Positions 1-8,497 of a stretch of DNA of 64,000 nt are shown piece after piece; position 1 is the first letter of the stretch, and each line of letters begins with the position of its first letter. The position numbers and the translations under genes were made by a program. The stretch comes from Bradyrhizobium sp. Ec3.3. GTDB taxonomy: Bacteria; Pseudomonadota; Alphaproteobacteria; Rhizobiales; Xanthobacteraceae. The notes beneath the pieces were generated by a model. It searched no databases. It was not told the DNA's origin and saw only the letters and a program-made list of their open reading frames with translations. The DNA lies in assembly GCF_000472925.1 (NCBI RefSeq), contig NZ_AXAS01000001.1, positions 248,001-312,000 of the forward strand, in the 5' to 3' direction.

Positions 1-306
1 GGGCAAATCACAGAATGCACGCCAGAGATATGATGGGGGCGGAAACTCAATTCCGAAACTTCCGTTTGAGAAACGTACGTCATATCGGAATCTCTTGTCG
101 CCCTGCTTCTTCTCGATCACATCCCCCTCATAAATTTCACGGCCATTCTTGTCTCGTAGGCCGGTGAATTGCATGAGTGTCACCGGCTCTGGATAGTGAT
201 CGTTCTCGTCAATGACGATGAGCGACTTGCTGCTTTCGTTTGTGAGGCAGCCCCATCCAAAACGCATTCGCTCTCCTGTCCATCCTCTAAACTTTATATC
301 TCTCAT
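1..306 (-). CDS. YopX-family phage protein, 3' end beyond window edge
   Basis: The minus-strand reading frame opens with ATG at 306 and runs off the left edge, giving 102 codons. The start MRDIKFRGW, the central LMQFTGLRDKNGREIYEGDV motif and the following short beta-rich stretch are the hallmarks of the YopX family (Pfam YopX), small proteins of unknown function found almost only in phages and prophages. Base composition is visibly lower in GC than the rest of the window, as expected for transferred DNA. The gene sits on the 3' side of tRNA-Phe, so it most likely belongs to an element integrated in that tRNA. Family call is firm; function is unknown. Confidence 0.85.
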   Translation of the reverse strand, partial: MRDIKFRGWTGERMRFGWGCLTNESSKSLIVIDENDHYPEPVTLMQFTGLRDKNGREIYEGDVIEKKQGDKRFRYDVRFSNGSFGIEFPPPSYLWRAFCDLP

Positions 307-428
307 TGTAATTGCGCTCGTACGTGCCCGCGCTAGTCACGACGGGCACACACGAACGGACTAGCTAATATACGTTATTGAACCATATGCGGGAGCGTGC
401 GCAACAGCACCCGTGTTGATAGAAACCG

Positions 429-446
429 GGATTCGAACCACAGACA
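429..446 (-). repeat. Degenerate copy of tRNA-Phe T-arm (possible old att site)
   Basis: This stretch matches 16 of 18 bases of the tRNA-Phe T-arm core found at 612-629 and 562-579. It lacks a matching acceptor stem, so it is not a tRNA. Its position between a phage gene and the intact tRNA suggests a remnant attachment site. Confidence 0.5.
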
Positions 447-561
447 AATTTCCTGGGTAGCGCGAACGGCACCGTATCCCAGCTACCCAGATTCCTACCC
501 ATGTGAGAGTTGGTCGCGGTCGCTCACCGCGTTCCATAGCGCTTCATGTGGCGTCAGATCG

Positions 562-579
562 GGAATCGAACCACCGACA
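562..579 (-). repeat. Exact 18-bp copy of tRNA-Phe T-arm (possible att core)
   Basis: GGAATCGAACCACCGACA occurs here and again 50 bp further on inside the tRNA-Phe gene (612-629). Identity stops at both sides and the T-stem partner bases are not conserved, so this is a fragment rather than a second tRNA. Integrases of tRNA-targeting elements leave exactly such T-arm duplications. Confidence 0.6.
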
Positions 580-597
580 TTTGGTGGGTAGAAGTTC

Positions 598-673
598 TGG
601 TGCCCAGGGGCGGAATCGAACCACCGACACTGCGATTTTCAGTCGCATGCTCTACCAACTGAGCTACCTGGGC
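598..673 (-). tRNA. tRNA-Phe (GAA)
   Basis: Read on the minus strand this is a complete 76-nt cloverleaf. It has a 7-bp acceptor GCCCAGG/CCTGGGC, D-arm GCTC-GAGC, anticodon stem TGCGA/TCGCA with loop CTGAAAA (anticodon GAA), T-arm GGTGG-TTCGATT-CCGCC, discriminator A and an encoded CCA. Its 3' end faces the phage-like DNA on the left, and partial T-arm copies lie just beyond the CCA, so it looks like an integration target that still carries an intact gene. Confidence 0.97.
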
Positions 674-848
674 GTGCTCCAAGAGAGGGGCCAAGGCCCA
701 TCGAGCGGGCGGTTTATAGTGGGCTGGAGGCGGCCTGTCCACCCGGCTTCGCCTGAAGGCTTAGCCGGGCGCAGCCCGGCTGTGTACAAGATCGGCGCGG
801 GCGTGCGGCGGGGCTCTCGCGAGCAGCTAATCCATTGATAATAAAATA

Positions 849-1031
849 TTATTCCACATCATCCACCTCGTCGTCGCGGCCGGGGATGACGTAGGAGCCC
901 TTGAGCCAGCGGTTGAGGTCGACGTCGCGGCAGCGCGAGGAGCAGAACGGGCGGGTGGCCTCGGACTGCGGTTTGCCGCAGATCGGGCAGGTCTTGAGCG
1001 GGGGAAGCGGCTTTTTGACTTGGTCGTCCAT
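849..1031 (-). CDS. yacG: DNA gyrase inhibitor YacG
   Basis: A 60-residue protein with the complete YacG zinc ribbon: C15-x2-C18 in CPICGKP and C30-x3-C34 in FCSSRC, followed by the conserved [16 protein letters not shown] segment and an acidic tail. In E. coli YacG binds GyrB and blocks DNA binding by gyrase. Length and motif order match the family well. It lies downstream of maf on the same strand, separated by about 210 bp that includes a dispersed repeat, an arrangement common in alphaproteobacteria. Confidence 0.92.
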   Translation of the reverse strand: MDDQVKKPLPPLKTCPICGKPQSEATRPFCSSRCRDVDLNRWLKGSYVIPGRDDEVDDVE

Positions 1032-1195
1032 GAGGTGAGCCTACACGAAGTCGGGGGACAAGAGGCTGTGGGGCGGTGGGGTTCCGAGGCGGCAGCGGGG
1101 CTCGCGGCTCCCCCCTCTCCAAGGAACAGAGCGCACCGCCGATGTGGCGAGACGCCCAATTCGGGCGTCGCGGCAAGGGCCGACTGGCGGCCCTC

Positions 1196-1220
1196 CTACT
1201 TTGCATGGGGTTGTTTTCGA
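1196..1220 (-). repeat. Dispersed 25-bp intergenic repeat, copy 1
   Basis: Read on the minus strand, this 25-bp stretch begins TCGAAAACAACCCCATGCA and is identical to 11854-11878 on the plus strand. Both copies are between genes. I believe the motif is frequent in Bradyrhizobium genomes, but that is recollection, not something shown here beyond the two copies. Confidence 0.6.
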
Positions 1221-1240
1221 GATTTTGGTGGGAGGGCGCT

Positions 1241-1870
1241 TCAGACGCCGACGGCGTTGAGCCAGCCGAAGCGGATGGGGAAGCCCTCGCCGCCGAGCAG
1301 CGTGGTGGTCTCGTAAAGCGGCAGGCCGACGACGTTGCTGTAGGAGCCGACCATCTTGACCACGAAGGAGCCGGCGATGCCTTGCACGGCGTAGCCGCCG
1401 GCCTTGCCGCGCCATTCGCCGGAGCCGATGTAGGCCTGGATGTCGTCCTCGGAGAGGCGCTTGAAGCGGACGCGGGTCTCGACCAGGCGCTGGCGGAAGG
1501 CCTCGCGCGGCGTGACCAGGGTGATCGCGGTATAGACGCGGTGGTTGCGGCCCGACAAGAGCCGCAGGCACTGCGCGGCCTCGTCCACCAGGTTGGCCTT
1601 GGGCAGGATGCGGCGGCCGACCGCGACCACGGTGTCGGCGGAGAGGATGAAGGCGCCGCGCAGCTCATCGTCGAGCTGCACTGATTTCAGCGCCGCATCG
1701 GCTTTTGCCCGGGCGAGACGATTGGCGCAGGCGCGCGGCAGCTCGCCCCGCTTCGGCGTCTCATCGACATCGGCCGGCCGCAAGGCATCGGGCTCGATGC
1801 CAGCCTGATTGAGCAGCGACAGGCGCCGTGGCGAACCGGAGGCAAGAACGAATTTGGGGCGGCCGAGCAT
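1241..1870 (-). CDS. maf: Maf-family nucleoside triphosphate pyrophosphatase
   Basis: A 209-residue protein carrying the Maf signature ASGSPRR at residues 10-16, plus [10 protein letters not shown] and the [18 protein letters not shown] segment that holds the catalytic Asp. Maf/YhdE proteins hydrolyse non-canonical or pyrimidine nucleoside triphosphates to the monophosphate and help keep damaged nucleotides out of nucleic acids; some members affect cell division. Length is typical. It lies in the phosphatase-maf-yacG neighbourhood common in alphaproteobacteria. Which of the dTTP/UTP or m7GTP subtypes it is cannot be decided by eye. Confidence 0.93.
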   Translation of the reverse strand: MLGRPKFVLASGSPRRLSLLNQAGIEPDALRPADVDETPKRGELPRACANRLARAKADAALKSVQLDDELRGAFILSADTVVAVGRRILPKANLVDEAAQCLRLLSGRNHRVYTAITLVTPREAFRQRLVETRVRFKRLSEDDIQAYIGSGEWRGKAGGYAVQGIAGSFVVKMVGSYSNVVGLPLYETTTLLGGEGFPIRFGWLNAVGV

Positions 1871-2023
1871 CAGGTGTTTTTGGGGGACGAAGCAGGGGGT
1901 GAATTGCGCGCGGAACCTATCGGAAGGGGGCCGGTTTCACAACCCGGGAACCGGAAATCGAGCGATTCGAGGTGACTTCAGATGCGTGTGCCTGCGGTCT
2001 GTGACGCCGGTGTTACGATGGTT

Positions 2024-2157
2024 TCGTGTCCCGGACGCGGCGCGGCATGAAATGACGCGACGGAGAGCCGGGACCCAGGGGCTTGCGCTCGCGGTGAGAT
2101 GGGCCCCGGCTCTGCAGCGCATCGCGCAAGACGCGCTGCGCTGCGTCCGGGGCACGA
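2024..2157. repeat. Imperfect palindromic intergenic repeat (REP-like)
   Basis: The ends at 2024-2043 and 2138-2157 are inverted copies matching at 18 of 20 bases (arm core CCCGGACGC), bracketing about 95 bp. There is no gene between maf and the phosphatase gene; this element fills most of the gap. It resembles the mosaic palindromic repeats scattered through Bradyrhizobium. Confidence 0.65.
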
Positions 2158-2160
2158 GAG

Positions 2161-2628
2161 CTACCCGCTCGCGGCCCCCGCCTTCGCGAAGCGCTTGCGG
2201 ATGCGCAGCAGGAGCTGGTCGCAGACTTCGCGGTAGGCGGCGAGCTTCTGGTCGCGGCTGCCTTCGGTGCCGGTCGGATCGTGCGTCGGCCAGTACTCGA
2301 CGTCGGCGGCGAGCGTCCGCGTCAGCTCCAGCGCCTTGTGATGGGCCTCGGGCGACAGCGTGATGATGAGGTCGAAATTGAGCCCCTCCCAGTCCTCCAG
2401 CTCCTCAAAGGTCTGCGGCTTGTGGGTGGAGATGTCCTGTCCGAGTTCGGCCATCACGGCGACCGCGAAGGGATCGAGCTCGCCCTTCCTGGCGCCGGCG
2501 GACTTCACGTAGAGCCCGTGCGGAAACATGTGATGCAACAGGCTCTCGGCCATCGGCGAGCGCACGCTGTTGAGCGCGCAGGCAAACAGCACCGATTGCG
2601 GATCGCGTGCGCGTGGGGGCGCAGCCAT
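2161..2628 (-). CDS. Low-molecular-weight protein tyrosine phosphatase / ArsC-like
   Basis: 155 residues with the phosphatase P-loop C17-ALNSV-R23-S near the N-terminus, the classic C-x5-R of low-molecular-weight tyrosine phosphatases and thioredoxin-type arsenate reductases. A THDPT motif later in the chain supplies the general-acid Asp. The gene follows the UPF0262 gene by 8 bp in an apparent hisD-UPF0262-phosphatase transcription unit, a conserved alphaproteobacterial layout, which favours a housekeeping phosphatase over an arsenic-resistance role; no other ars gene is nearby. Substrate is unknown. Confidence 0.85.
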   Translation of the reverse strand: MAAPPRARDPQSVLFACALNSVRSPMAESLLHHMFPHGLYVKSAGARKGELDPFAVAVMAELGQDISTHKPQTFEELEDWEGLNFDLIITLSPEAHHKALELTRTLAADVEYWPTHDPTGTEGSRDQKLAAYREVCDQLLLRIRKRFAKAGAASG

Positions 2629-2634
2629 CCGCGT

Positions 2635-3126
2635 TTAGCCTTTCCAATGAAGAACAGTAATGAGCGTGAACAGCCGGCGCGAGGTCTCGAAATCGACCCG
2701 CACCTTGCCCTTCAGCCGCTCCTGGAGCGTGCGCGATCCCTCGTCATGGATGCCGCGGCGGCCCATGTCGATGGCCTCGATCTTGTCAGGCGTCGCAGTC
2801 CGGATCGCCTGGTAGTAGCTGTCGCAGATCATGAAATAGTCCTTCACGATCCGCCGGAACGGTGTCAGCGACAACAGATGCGCGACCACGGGCGCGCCGT
2901 CCTCGCGGCGGATGTCGAACATCAAGCGGTTGCCGGTGATGCCGATATGCAGCGTGAACGGACCCTGCCCGTCGGCGCCTTCCGGCGCGAACAGGTTCTG
3001 CTCGATCAGATCGTAGATCGCGATCGCGCGCTCATGCTCGATGTCAGGCCCGGAGCGCCCGATCGATTCCTCGTCGAGCGTGACGCCGACGATTCGGTTC
3101 TGCGTGTCGTCTGCGGGCTTGTTCAT
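2635..3126 (-). CDS. UPF0262 family protein
   Basis: 163 residues starting [11 protein letters not shown]. This start is chosen because its ATG overlaps the hisD stop as ATGA at 3123-3126 and gives the usual family length of about 160; a longer open frame upstream only reads back into hisD. The body ([42 protein letters not shown]) is typical of UPF0262, conserved in alphaproteobacteria next to hisD. Function is unknown. Translational coupling to hisD is likely. Confidence 0.9.
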   Translation of the reverse strand: MNKPADDTQNRIVGVTLDEESIGRSGPDIEHERAIAIYDLIEQNLFAPEGADGQGPFTLHIGITGNRLMFDIRREDGAPVVAHLLSLTPFRRIVKDYFMICDSYYQAIRTATPDKIEAIDMGRRGIHDEGSRTLQERLKGKVRVDFETSRRLFTLITVLHWKG

Positions 3127-4418
3127 GACAGATTGAGGCGCAATCCCACCGAACGCGCATGGGCGTCCAGCCCTTCCGCTTTGCCGAGTGTCATCGCGGC
3201 GGGCCCGAGTGCACGGAGCTGATCGGGGCCGCATTTCAAAATCGAGGTGCGCTTCATGAAGTCGTGCACCGAAAGTCCCGAGGAGAAGCGCGCCGAACGC
3301 GCGGTCGGCAGCACGTGATTGGAGCCGCCGACATAGTCGCCGATCGCCTCGGGCGTGTGCGCGCCGAGGAACACCGCGCCGGCATTGCGGATCCGGCCTG
3401 CGAGCGCGTCCGGGTCCGTCGTCATGATCTCGAGATGCTCGGCGGCGATCGCGTCCGCGAGCGGGATCGCGTCATCGAGGTTCTGCACCATGATGATGGC
3501 GCCGAAATCGGCCCAGGAGGCGCCGGCGATCGCGGCGCGCGGCAGCGTCTTCAACTGCGCGTCGACCGCCTTTTCGACATCGGCGGCGAGCCGCGCGCTG
3601 TCGGTGATCAGAATCGACTGCGCGCTCGTATCATGCTCGGCCTGAGCCAAAAGATCGGCGGCGATCCAGTCGGCATTGCCGGTGTCGTCGGCGATCACCA
3701 GCACCTCGGAGGGACCGGCGATCATGTCGATGCCGACCTTGCCGAACACCAGCCGCTTTGCCGCGGCAACATAGGCGTTGCCGGGGCCGACGATCTTGGC
3801 GACCGGCGCGATCGTCGCAGTGCCATGGGCGAGCGCGGCAACGGCCTGCGCGCCGCCGACGCGGTAGATCTCGCTGACGCCGCCGAGATGGGCGGCCGCC
3901 AGCACCAGCGGATTGAGCTTACCGTCGGGCGACGGCACCACCATCACGAGGCGCGCAACGCCGGCGACCTTGGCCGGCACCGCATTCATCAGCACCGAGG
4001 ACGGATAGGCCGCGGTACCGCCGGGCACGTAGAGGCCGGCCGATTCGATTGCCGTGTAGCGCCAGCCAAGCTCGACGCCGAGCGGATCGGTGAAGCGCTC
4101 ATCCTTCGGCAGTTGACGCGCGTGATAGGTCTCGATGCGGTCGCGGGCGAGCTTGAGCGCATCCAGCGTCGCGGCATCGCAGGCTTTTGTCGCGGCCTCG
4201 ATCTCGGCGGCGGAGACACGCAAGGAGGGCGCATCGAGCTCCAGCCGGTCGAACTTGCGCGTCGCCTCGATCAGCGCGGCGTCGCCGCGCCTGGCCACAT
4301 CGTCGACGATGGCGCGCGCGGCGGCCTCGACGTCGGCCGAGACCTCGCGCTTGGCGGCGAGGAAGGCCGCAAATCGCTGGTCGAAATCGGCGCTGCTGCG
4401 GTCGAGGCGAATGGGCAT
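3123..4418 (-). CDS. hisD: Histidinol dehydrogenase
   Basis: Catalyses the last two steps of histidine synthesis, NAD-dependent oxidation of histidinol to histidine, as a zinc enzyme. About 431 residues from MPIRLDRSS; a longer in-frame start at 4463 adds a poorly conserved 15-residue head and is rejected. Visible motifs include [36 protein letters not shown], the AEHDTSAQS block with zinc-ligand and active-site residues, and [20 protein letters not shown] near the C-terminus. First gene of the hisD-UPF0262-phosphatase run, 117 bp after the DUF2948 gene. No His-rich leader peptide is visible upstream. Confidence 0.96.
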   Translation of the reverse strand: MPIRLDRSSADFDQRFAAFLAAKREVSADVEAAARAIVDDVARRGDAALIEATRKFDRLELDAPSLRVSAAEIEAATKACDAATLDALKLARDRIETYHARQLPKDERFTDPLGVELGWRYTAIESAGLYVPGGTAAYPSSVLMNAVPAKVAGVARLVMVVPSPDGKLNPLVLAAAHLGGVSEIYRVGGAQAVAALAHGTATIAPVAKIVGPGNAYVAAAKRLVFGKVGIDMIAGPSEVLVIADDTGNADWIAADLLAQAEHDTSAQSILITDSARLAADVEKAVDAQLKTLPRAAIAGASWADFGAIIMVQNLDDAIPLADAIAAEHLEIMTTDPDALAGRIRNAGAVFLGAHTPEAIGDYVGGSNHVLPTARSARFSSGLSVHDFMKRTSILKCGPDQLRALGPAAMTLGKAEGLDAHARSVGLRLNLS

Positions 4419-4535
4419 GTTGCGGCGGTCTTTTGGCTGGTCTTGGGGGTGGATCGGGCTCACCAGGTCCCCTGCTCAATGGCGCGGCGGGCCACCGCCG
4501 TCAACCCTTGGGAGATGTCGTTCCGGTTTGACCCC

Positions 4536-4967
4536 CTAGTCCTCCCCGCCCTCCCCCGTCCCGAGCTCATCCGCGCCCAGGTCGGTCAGCTCGCATTCCA
4601 GGCATTCGACGTCGAGCCGGATTGCGCCGCCATGGGCGAACAGGAGCAGCGCGCTGCCACCGGGGGCGTTTTGGTCGTGAAACTCGATGCCGACGAGGTC
4701 CAAAACCCGCTCGGGCGCGGCGAGGTCGATATTGCGCGACTTGCAGGCGAGCACGCGGTCGAAGCGGAGCGCGGAGACCAGCCGGCGCGGCTCGGTCTCG
4801 CCGTCCAGCGTCTGCTCCCAGTCCAGCCGGTTCATGCCGACCACCAGCCGCTTCTCGCCCTGCCGCCAGATGATGTCGGAGGTCTGCACCCGCGCGTCCT
4901 GCACATGGGTGGAGATGACGGCGAGGTCGTCGGCATCGAGTGCAATCAGTTTGAGCTGGGGCGGCAT
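4536..4967 (-). CDS. DUF2948 family protein
   Basis: 143 residues beginning MPPQLKLIALDADDLAVIS and containing the IWRQGEKRLVVGMNRLDWE and LRFDRVLACKSRNIDL segments that mark DUF2948, an alphaproteobacterial family of unknown function regularly placed just upstream of hisD. The C-terminus is acidic (DLGADELGTGEGGED). No transmembrane segment or signal peptide. Context is co-transcription with hisD; role unknown. Confidence 0.88.
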   Translation of the reverse strand: MPPQLKLIALDADDLAVISTHVQDARVQTSDIIWRQGEKRLVVGMNRLDWEQTLDGETEPRRLVSALRFDRVLACKSRNIDLAAPERVLDLVGIEFHDQNAPGGSALLLFAHGGAIRLDVECLECELTDLGADELGTGEGGED

Positions 4968-5081
4968 CGGCCTGCACCTCTCATGGACGTCGCGGGCTGC
5001 GCCTCAACGCAGCCGGACCGCGGCGGTTTCTGTAGAAGCTATCCGGCCGGTGGTCCGTAGGCTATCGCTATCACCTCCCGG

Positions 5082-6020
5082 TCAGGCAGCGGCCGCAAAC
5101 TCGTCGAAGGATATGCCGGTCAGCGTCGCCGAAGCATCCCACAGCATGGCCGCTGAGGCGAGATCCATTGCCTGCGGCATGATCTTCGCCGGTGCGGGCG
5201 CGCCCTTCAATTCGTAGAAGCCGTTCGGGCCATAATAGCCGCCTGCTTGCGCAGCGGGCGAGCTTGCGGCGAACAGCGTCGGCAGCGCACCCTCGGCCGC
5301 GGACTGGCTGATATAGGGCTGGATCAACCGGCCGATCCGCCACGACAGGGTACCGGTGCCCGGACCATTGGCGATCAGCTCGGTGCGTGCGAAGCCGGGA
5401 TGCGCAGCAACGCTTTTCAGTCCCCAGCCGGCAGCATTGCTGCGGCGCTGCAATTCGAGCGCAAACATCAGCATCGCTAGCTTGGACTGACAGTAGGCGC
5501 GCCAGGGCCGATAGGAACGCTTGCTCTGGAGATCGTCGAAGTCGATTCGACCGGAACGATGCGCAAGGCTTGCGAGCTGGACCACGCGCGCGCCCTGCGC
5601 ACGGCGAAGCTGCGGCAACAAATGCGCCGTCAACGCGTAGTGGCCGAGATAGTTGGTGCCGAGCTGCATCTCGAAGGCGTCGGCGGTCTCGCGGCGTTTC
5701 GGCAGCGCCATCACGCCGGCATTGTTCACCAGGATATCCAGCCGGTCGTGGCTGGCGGCGAACCGCCCGGCAAACTCGGTGACCGAGCCGAGCCTTGCAA
5801 GGTCAAGCTCCTCATAGGCAACCAGCGCGTTCGGAAAGCGGTTGCAGATCAGCTCGAGGGCGCGTTGGCCCTTTGCCTCGCTGCGGCCGGCGAGTATGAC
5901 GGTAGCGCCGGCACCGGCGAGCGCCAGCGCGGTCTCATAGCCGAGCCCGCCGTTTGCGCCGGTGACGATAGCGGTCTTGCCGTCGAGCGAGGGAATATCG
6001 GCAGTGGTCCAGTCAGGCAT
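5082..6020 (-). CDS. SDR-family NAD(P)-dependent oxidoreductase
   Basis: 312 residues from MPDWTTADIP; upstream in-frame codons are rejected because they run through the divergent promoter. It has the classical/retinol-dehydrogenase-type SDR layout: TGANGGLG cofactor motif at residues 20-27, ILVNNAGVMALP, and YCQSK as the YxxxK catalytic pair. It is transcribed divergently from a TetR gene 92 bp away with a palindrome between them, so it is probably that regulator's target. Substrate cannot be read from sequence. Confidence 0.9.
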   Translation of the reverse strand: MPDWTTADIPSLDGKTAIVTGANGGLGYETALALAGAGATVILAGRSEAKGQRALELICNRFPNALVAYEELDLARLGSVTEFAGRFAASHDRLDILVNNAGVMALPKRRETADAFEMQLGTNYLGHYALTAHLLPQLRRAQGARVVQLASLAHRSGRIDFDDLQSKRSYRPWRAYCQSKLAMLMFALELQRRSNAAGWGLKSVAAHPGFARTELIANGPGTGTLSWRIGRLIQPYISQSAAEGALPTLFAASSPAAQAGGYYGPNGFYELKGAPAPAKIMPQAMDLASAAMLWDASATLTGISFDEFAAAA

Positions 6021-6079
6021 GCCAGTCTCCAGCACGTTGGTTCTTGTTGAATTGAAGCGCCCCGCGACGGCTCTAAATG

Positions 6080-6092
6080 TGCACTTAGTGCA
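6080..6092. promoter_or_regulatory. Candidate TetR operator between SDR and tetR
   Basis: TGCACTTAGTGCA is a perfect palindrome (6-bp arms, 1-nt centre) located 60 bp upstream of the SDR start and 20 bp upstream of the TetR start. Its symmetry, length and position suit a TetR dimer that controls both genes. Confidence 0.65.
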
Positions 6093-6112
6093 ACTTTGCA
6101 AGAGGTGAGAAT

Positions 6113-6754
6113 TTGACCGCCGCGAAGACGGCCAGAAACCGGGCCAAGCCCTCGTCGCCGAGGGAAAAATCCGCGCCTGCGACCGGCCTTCGGCAGCGCA
6201 AGCGCGAGGCGACGCAGGAACGGCTGACCCGGGCGGCGATGGCGCTGTTCCTCCAGCGCGGCTTCGAGGCGACGACGATCGACGATATCGCCGCAGCCGC
6301 CGAGGTGTCACGCCGCAGCTTCTTTCACTATTTCGCGAGCAAGGAGGACGTGGTCTACGCCTGGCAGGAGGATATCGCCGCATCGCTCACCGAGGAGGTC
6401 GCAGCACGCCCTGCAAGCGAATCCATGCTGACAGCCGCAGAAAATGCCATCGCGGCGGCGACGAAACGGCTCGATCCAAGCGAGGCGCTCGCCATGGCGC
6501 GGCTCAAGCGCGACAATCCGATCCTGCAAGCGCGCGACCAGCTCAAATATGAGCGGCTCGAGCGCGCGCTTGCAGAAGGGCTCGCCCGGCGCACGAACAG
6601 GAAGTCCGAAAAGCTCCGGGCACGCCTCGTCGCGATGATCGCAATCGGCGCGATGCGCGTCGGCGGCGAAGTCTGGGTCACCGAAGATGCGCGCGAAAAG
6701 CCGGAAGCCTTCGTCAAGCGCATGTTCGACGCGATCAGGGGGATTTTGAAGTGA
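6113..6754 (+). CDS. TetR-family transcriptional regulator
   Basis: 213 residues with an N-terminal TetR helix-turn-helix: RLTRAAMALFLQRGF, then TTIDDIAAAAEVSRRSFFHYF at roughly residues 53-75. The start is TTG at 6113, supported by a strong Shine-Dalgarno AGAGGTGAG ending a few bases before it; no ATG lies between. The head is rich in basic residues. The divergent SDR gene and the palindrome at 6080-6092 make self- and SDR-regulation likely. The ligand is unknown. Confidence 0.92.
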   Translation: MTAAKTARNRAKPSSPREKSAPATGLRQRKREATQERLTRAAMALFLQRGFEATTIDDIAAAAEVSRRSFFHYFASKEDVVYAWQEDIAASLTEEVAARPASESMLTAAENAIAAATKRLDPSEALAMARLKRDNPILQARDQLKYERLERALAEGLARRTNRKSEKLRARLVAMIAIGAMRVGGEVWVTEDAREKPEAFVKRMFDAIRGILK

Positions 6755-6815
6755 GGTGACGTTCTTCTTCCTTCTTCCCTTGGCGGCGGGAGAAGGGAAG
6801 AGTTCAGCACCAGTC

Positions 6816-7640
6816 TCACTCCTTGAAAAACGCCAGCAGGTCTGCGTTGATTGTCTCCGCTTCCGTGGTCGGCGTGCCGTGCGGGAAGCCCTTGTAGGTT
6901 TTCAGCGTGCCCTGCTTCAGAAGCTTTGCCGAGAGCGGTCCGGAGTCGGCGTAGGGGACGATCTGGTCGTCGTCGCCGTGCATGACGAGCACGGGCACGT
7001 TGATCTTCTTGAGATCCTCGGTGAAATCGGTCTGCGAGAAGGCGACGATGCCGTCGTAATGCGCTTTCACGCCGCCCATCATGCCCTGGCGCCACCAGTT
7101 CTGGATCACCGCTTCCGACGGCTTTGCGCCGGGACGGTTGTAGCCATAGAACGGACCTGCCGCGATGTCGCGATAGAATTGCGAGCGGCTAGCCGCAACC
7201 TGCGCCTGGAAATCGTCGAACACTTTCTTCGGCAGGCCGCCGGGATTGGCCGGCGTCTGCACCATCAAGGGCGGCACCGCCGCGATGATCGCGGCCTTCG
7301 CGACCCTGCCTTCGCCGTGACGGGCGATGTAGTGCACGACCTCGCCACCGCCGGTGGAATGGCCGACGTGAAGCGCGTTCTTCAGATCGAGATGCGCGGT
7401 GAGCGCAGCAAGATCATCGGCATAGTGATCCATGTCGTGGCCGTCAGCGACCTGGCTGGAGCGGCCGTGACCACGGCGGTCATGGGCGATGACGCGGTAG
7501 CCATGATTGAGGAAGAACAGCATCTGGGCGTCCCAGTCGTCAGACGACAGCGGCCAGCCATGGCTGAACACGATCGGCTGGCCCTTGCCCCAGTCCTTGT
7601 AGAAGATCTCGACGCCGTCTTTTGTGGTGATGGTGGGCAT
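6816..7640 (-). CDS. Alpha/beta hydrolase, non-heme chloroperoxidase/arylesterase type
   Basis: 274 residues with the alpha/beta-hydrolase catalytic set: oxyanion SHGWP near residue 26, nucleophile S95 in GHSTGG, Asp in [10 protein letters not shown] and His in GFPHGTPTT. The start [18 protein letters not shown] and the overall pattern are those of the cofactor-free chloroperoxidase/arylesterase group, which hydrolyse esters and can also perhydrolyse acids. It has no signal peptide. It is transcribed towards the TetR gene and separated from the next gene by a palindromic repeat. True substrate unknown. Confidence 0.9.
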   Translation of the reverse strand: MPTITTKDGVEIFYKDWGKGQPIVFSHGWPLSSDDWDAQMLFFLNHGYRVIAHDRRGHGRSSQVADGHDMDHYADDLAALTAHLDLKNALHVGHSTGGGEVVHYIARHGEGRVAKAAIIAAVPPLMVQTPANPGGLPKKVFDDFQAQVAASRSQFYRDIAAGPFYGYNRPGAKPSEAVIQNWWRQGMMGGVKAHYDGIVAFSQTDFTEDLKKINVPVLVMHGDDDQIVPYADSGPLSAKLLKQGTLKTYKGFPHGTPTTEAETINADLLAFFKE

Positions 7641-7660
7641 GATTTGCTCCCTGTTCTTGA

Positions 7661-7752
7661 GTCATTCCGGGGCATGCGAAGCGTGAACCCGGAATCTGGA
7701 GACTGTTGCGCGAGATTCCGGGTTCGACGCTGACGCGTCGCCCCGGAATGAC
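7661..7752. repeat. Palindromic intergenic repeat with perfect 13-bp ends
   Basis: GTCATTCCGGGGC at 7661-7673 is exactly inverted at 7740-7752, and inner copies of ATTCCGGGTT-like sequence are also inverted. It is one of the mosaic palindromic elements common between Bradyrhizobium genes and may form a long RNA hairpin after the membrane-protein gene. Confidence 0.7.
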
Positions 7753-7768
7753 GAGCAAGTGGTGAGTG

Positions 7769-8278
7769 TCAGGCGAATGCCATCGGCTTGAACCGGCGCC
7801 AGGCGCCGATGATCACGAGCACGAAGAACACCAACACGATGCCCTGCACCACCGCGAACACCGGTCCCGATGGCGGAGCCGGCGGCACGGCCGGCGCCAA
7901 TACCGCCAAAGCGGGCACCTTGAGGAACGACTGGATGATCAGCACGAAGACGTTGAGATAGAGCGAGGTCATCGCCGTGACGATGTAGATCGGCCGCCAT
8001 GCGCCGGAGAGTTTTACGCCGTAAAGCGCGATGCAGGCGATCGCGAGCAGAACCAGCGAGAGGATGCCGACCATATGCGACGGCAACAGCTCCTTGAAGG
8101 GAAACAGGAAGCCGGTGGCGCTGGTCAGAATCGTGAACAGCAGGAAGATCGCGGTGAGGCCCGGCATTCGCTTCGAACCGAGCAGTCCGAACATCACGAC
8201 GATGCCGGAAGCGATCGCGATCAGGCTGATGATGACATGGAGCATCGTGAAGGCAGGCAGGCTCAACCCAAGGACCAT
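7769..8278 (-). CDS. Small multi-pass membrane protein, unknown function
   Basis: 169 residues from MVLGLSLPAFTMLHV; ATG at 8278 is chosen because GGGGAGAG lies just upstream, and the longer frame starts in poor context. Four or five hydrophobic segments are clear: LHVIISLIAIASGIVVMFGL, TAIFLLFTILTSATGFLF, MVGILSLVLLAIACIALYGV and two near the C-terminus (LNVFVLIIQSFL, VQGIVLVFFVLVIIGAW). A proline-rich loop (APAVPPAPPSGP) joins the last two. I do not recognise the family with certainty; it resembles small DUF-type inner-membrane proteins. Confidence 0.75.
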   Translation of the reverse strand: MVLGLSLPAFTMLHVIISLIAIASGIVVMFGLLGSKRMPGLTAIFLLFTILTSATGFLFPFKELLPSHMVGILSLVLLAIACIALYGVKLSGAWRPIYIVTAMTSLYLNVFVLIIQSFLKVPALAVLAPAVPPAPPSGPVFAVVQGIVLVFFVLVIIGAWRRFKPMAFA

Positions 8279-8497
8279 GGCTACTCTCTCCCCATTGAGA
8301 AGCAGGGATGGTATTACGATCCTCATCGGACTGCACCATGCGATGTCGCCACACGCAGGCATTGAGCCATGCGTTCGCCGTTCAATACGACGAACGCATG
8401 CCTTGATTTTGCAGGGCCGTCACACGTGACGGCCGCCAGAGCGGCATTGAAATCAGTTGAGAAGCACCGGTCGGCACGTCGCGGACCGCTTCTCGCG

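Noticed and set aside
4419..4535. Histidine-rich leader peptide before hisD
   Set aside because: No run of His codons in any short frame of this gap; no attenuator structure seen.
3159..5060. Long plus-strand open frame (over 600 codons) opposite hisD and DUF2948
   Set aside because: High-GC codon use of the minus-strand genes leaves the antisense frame open; the translation is His/Arg-rich without any domain. Similar antisense frames opposite metY (14837-16459) and the histidine kinase (57914-59875) are rejected for the same reason.
8415..8434. GGCCGTCAC-GTGACGGCC hairpin as a terminator after the EthD gene
   Set aside because: The stem is good and resembles that at 45754-45777, but no T run follows on either strand; it may just be a palindrome.
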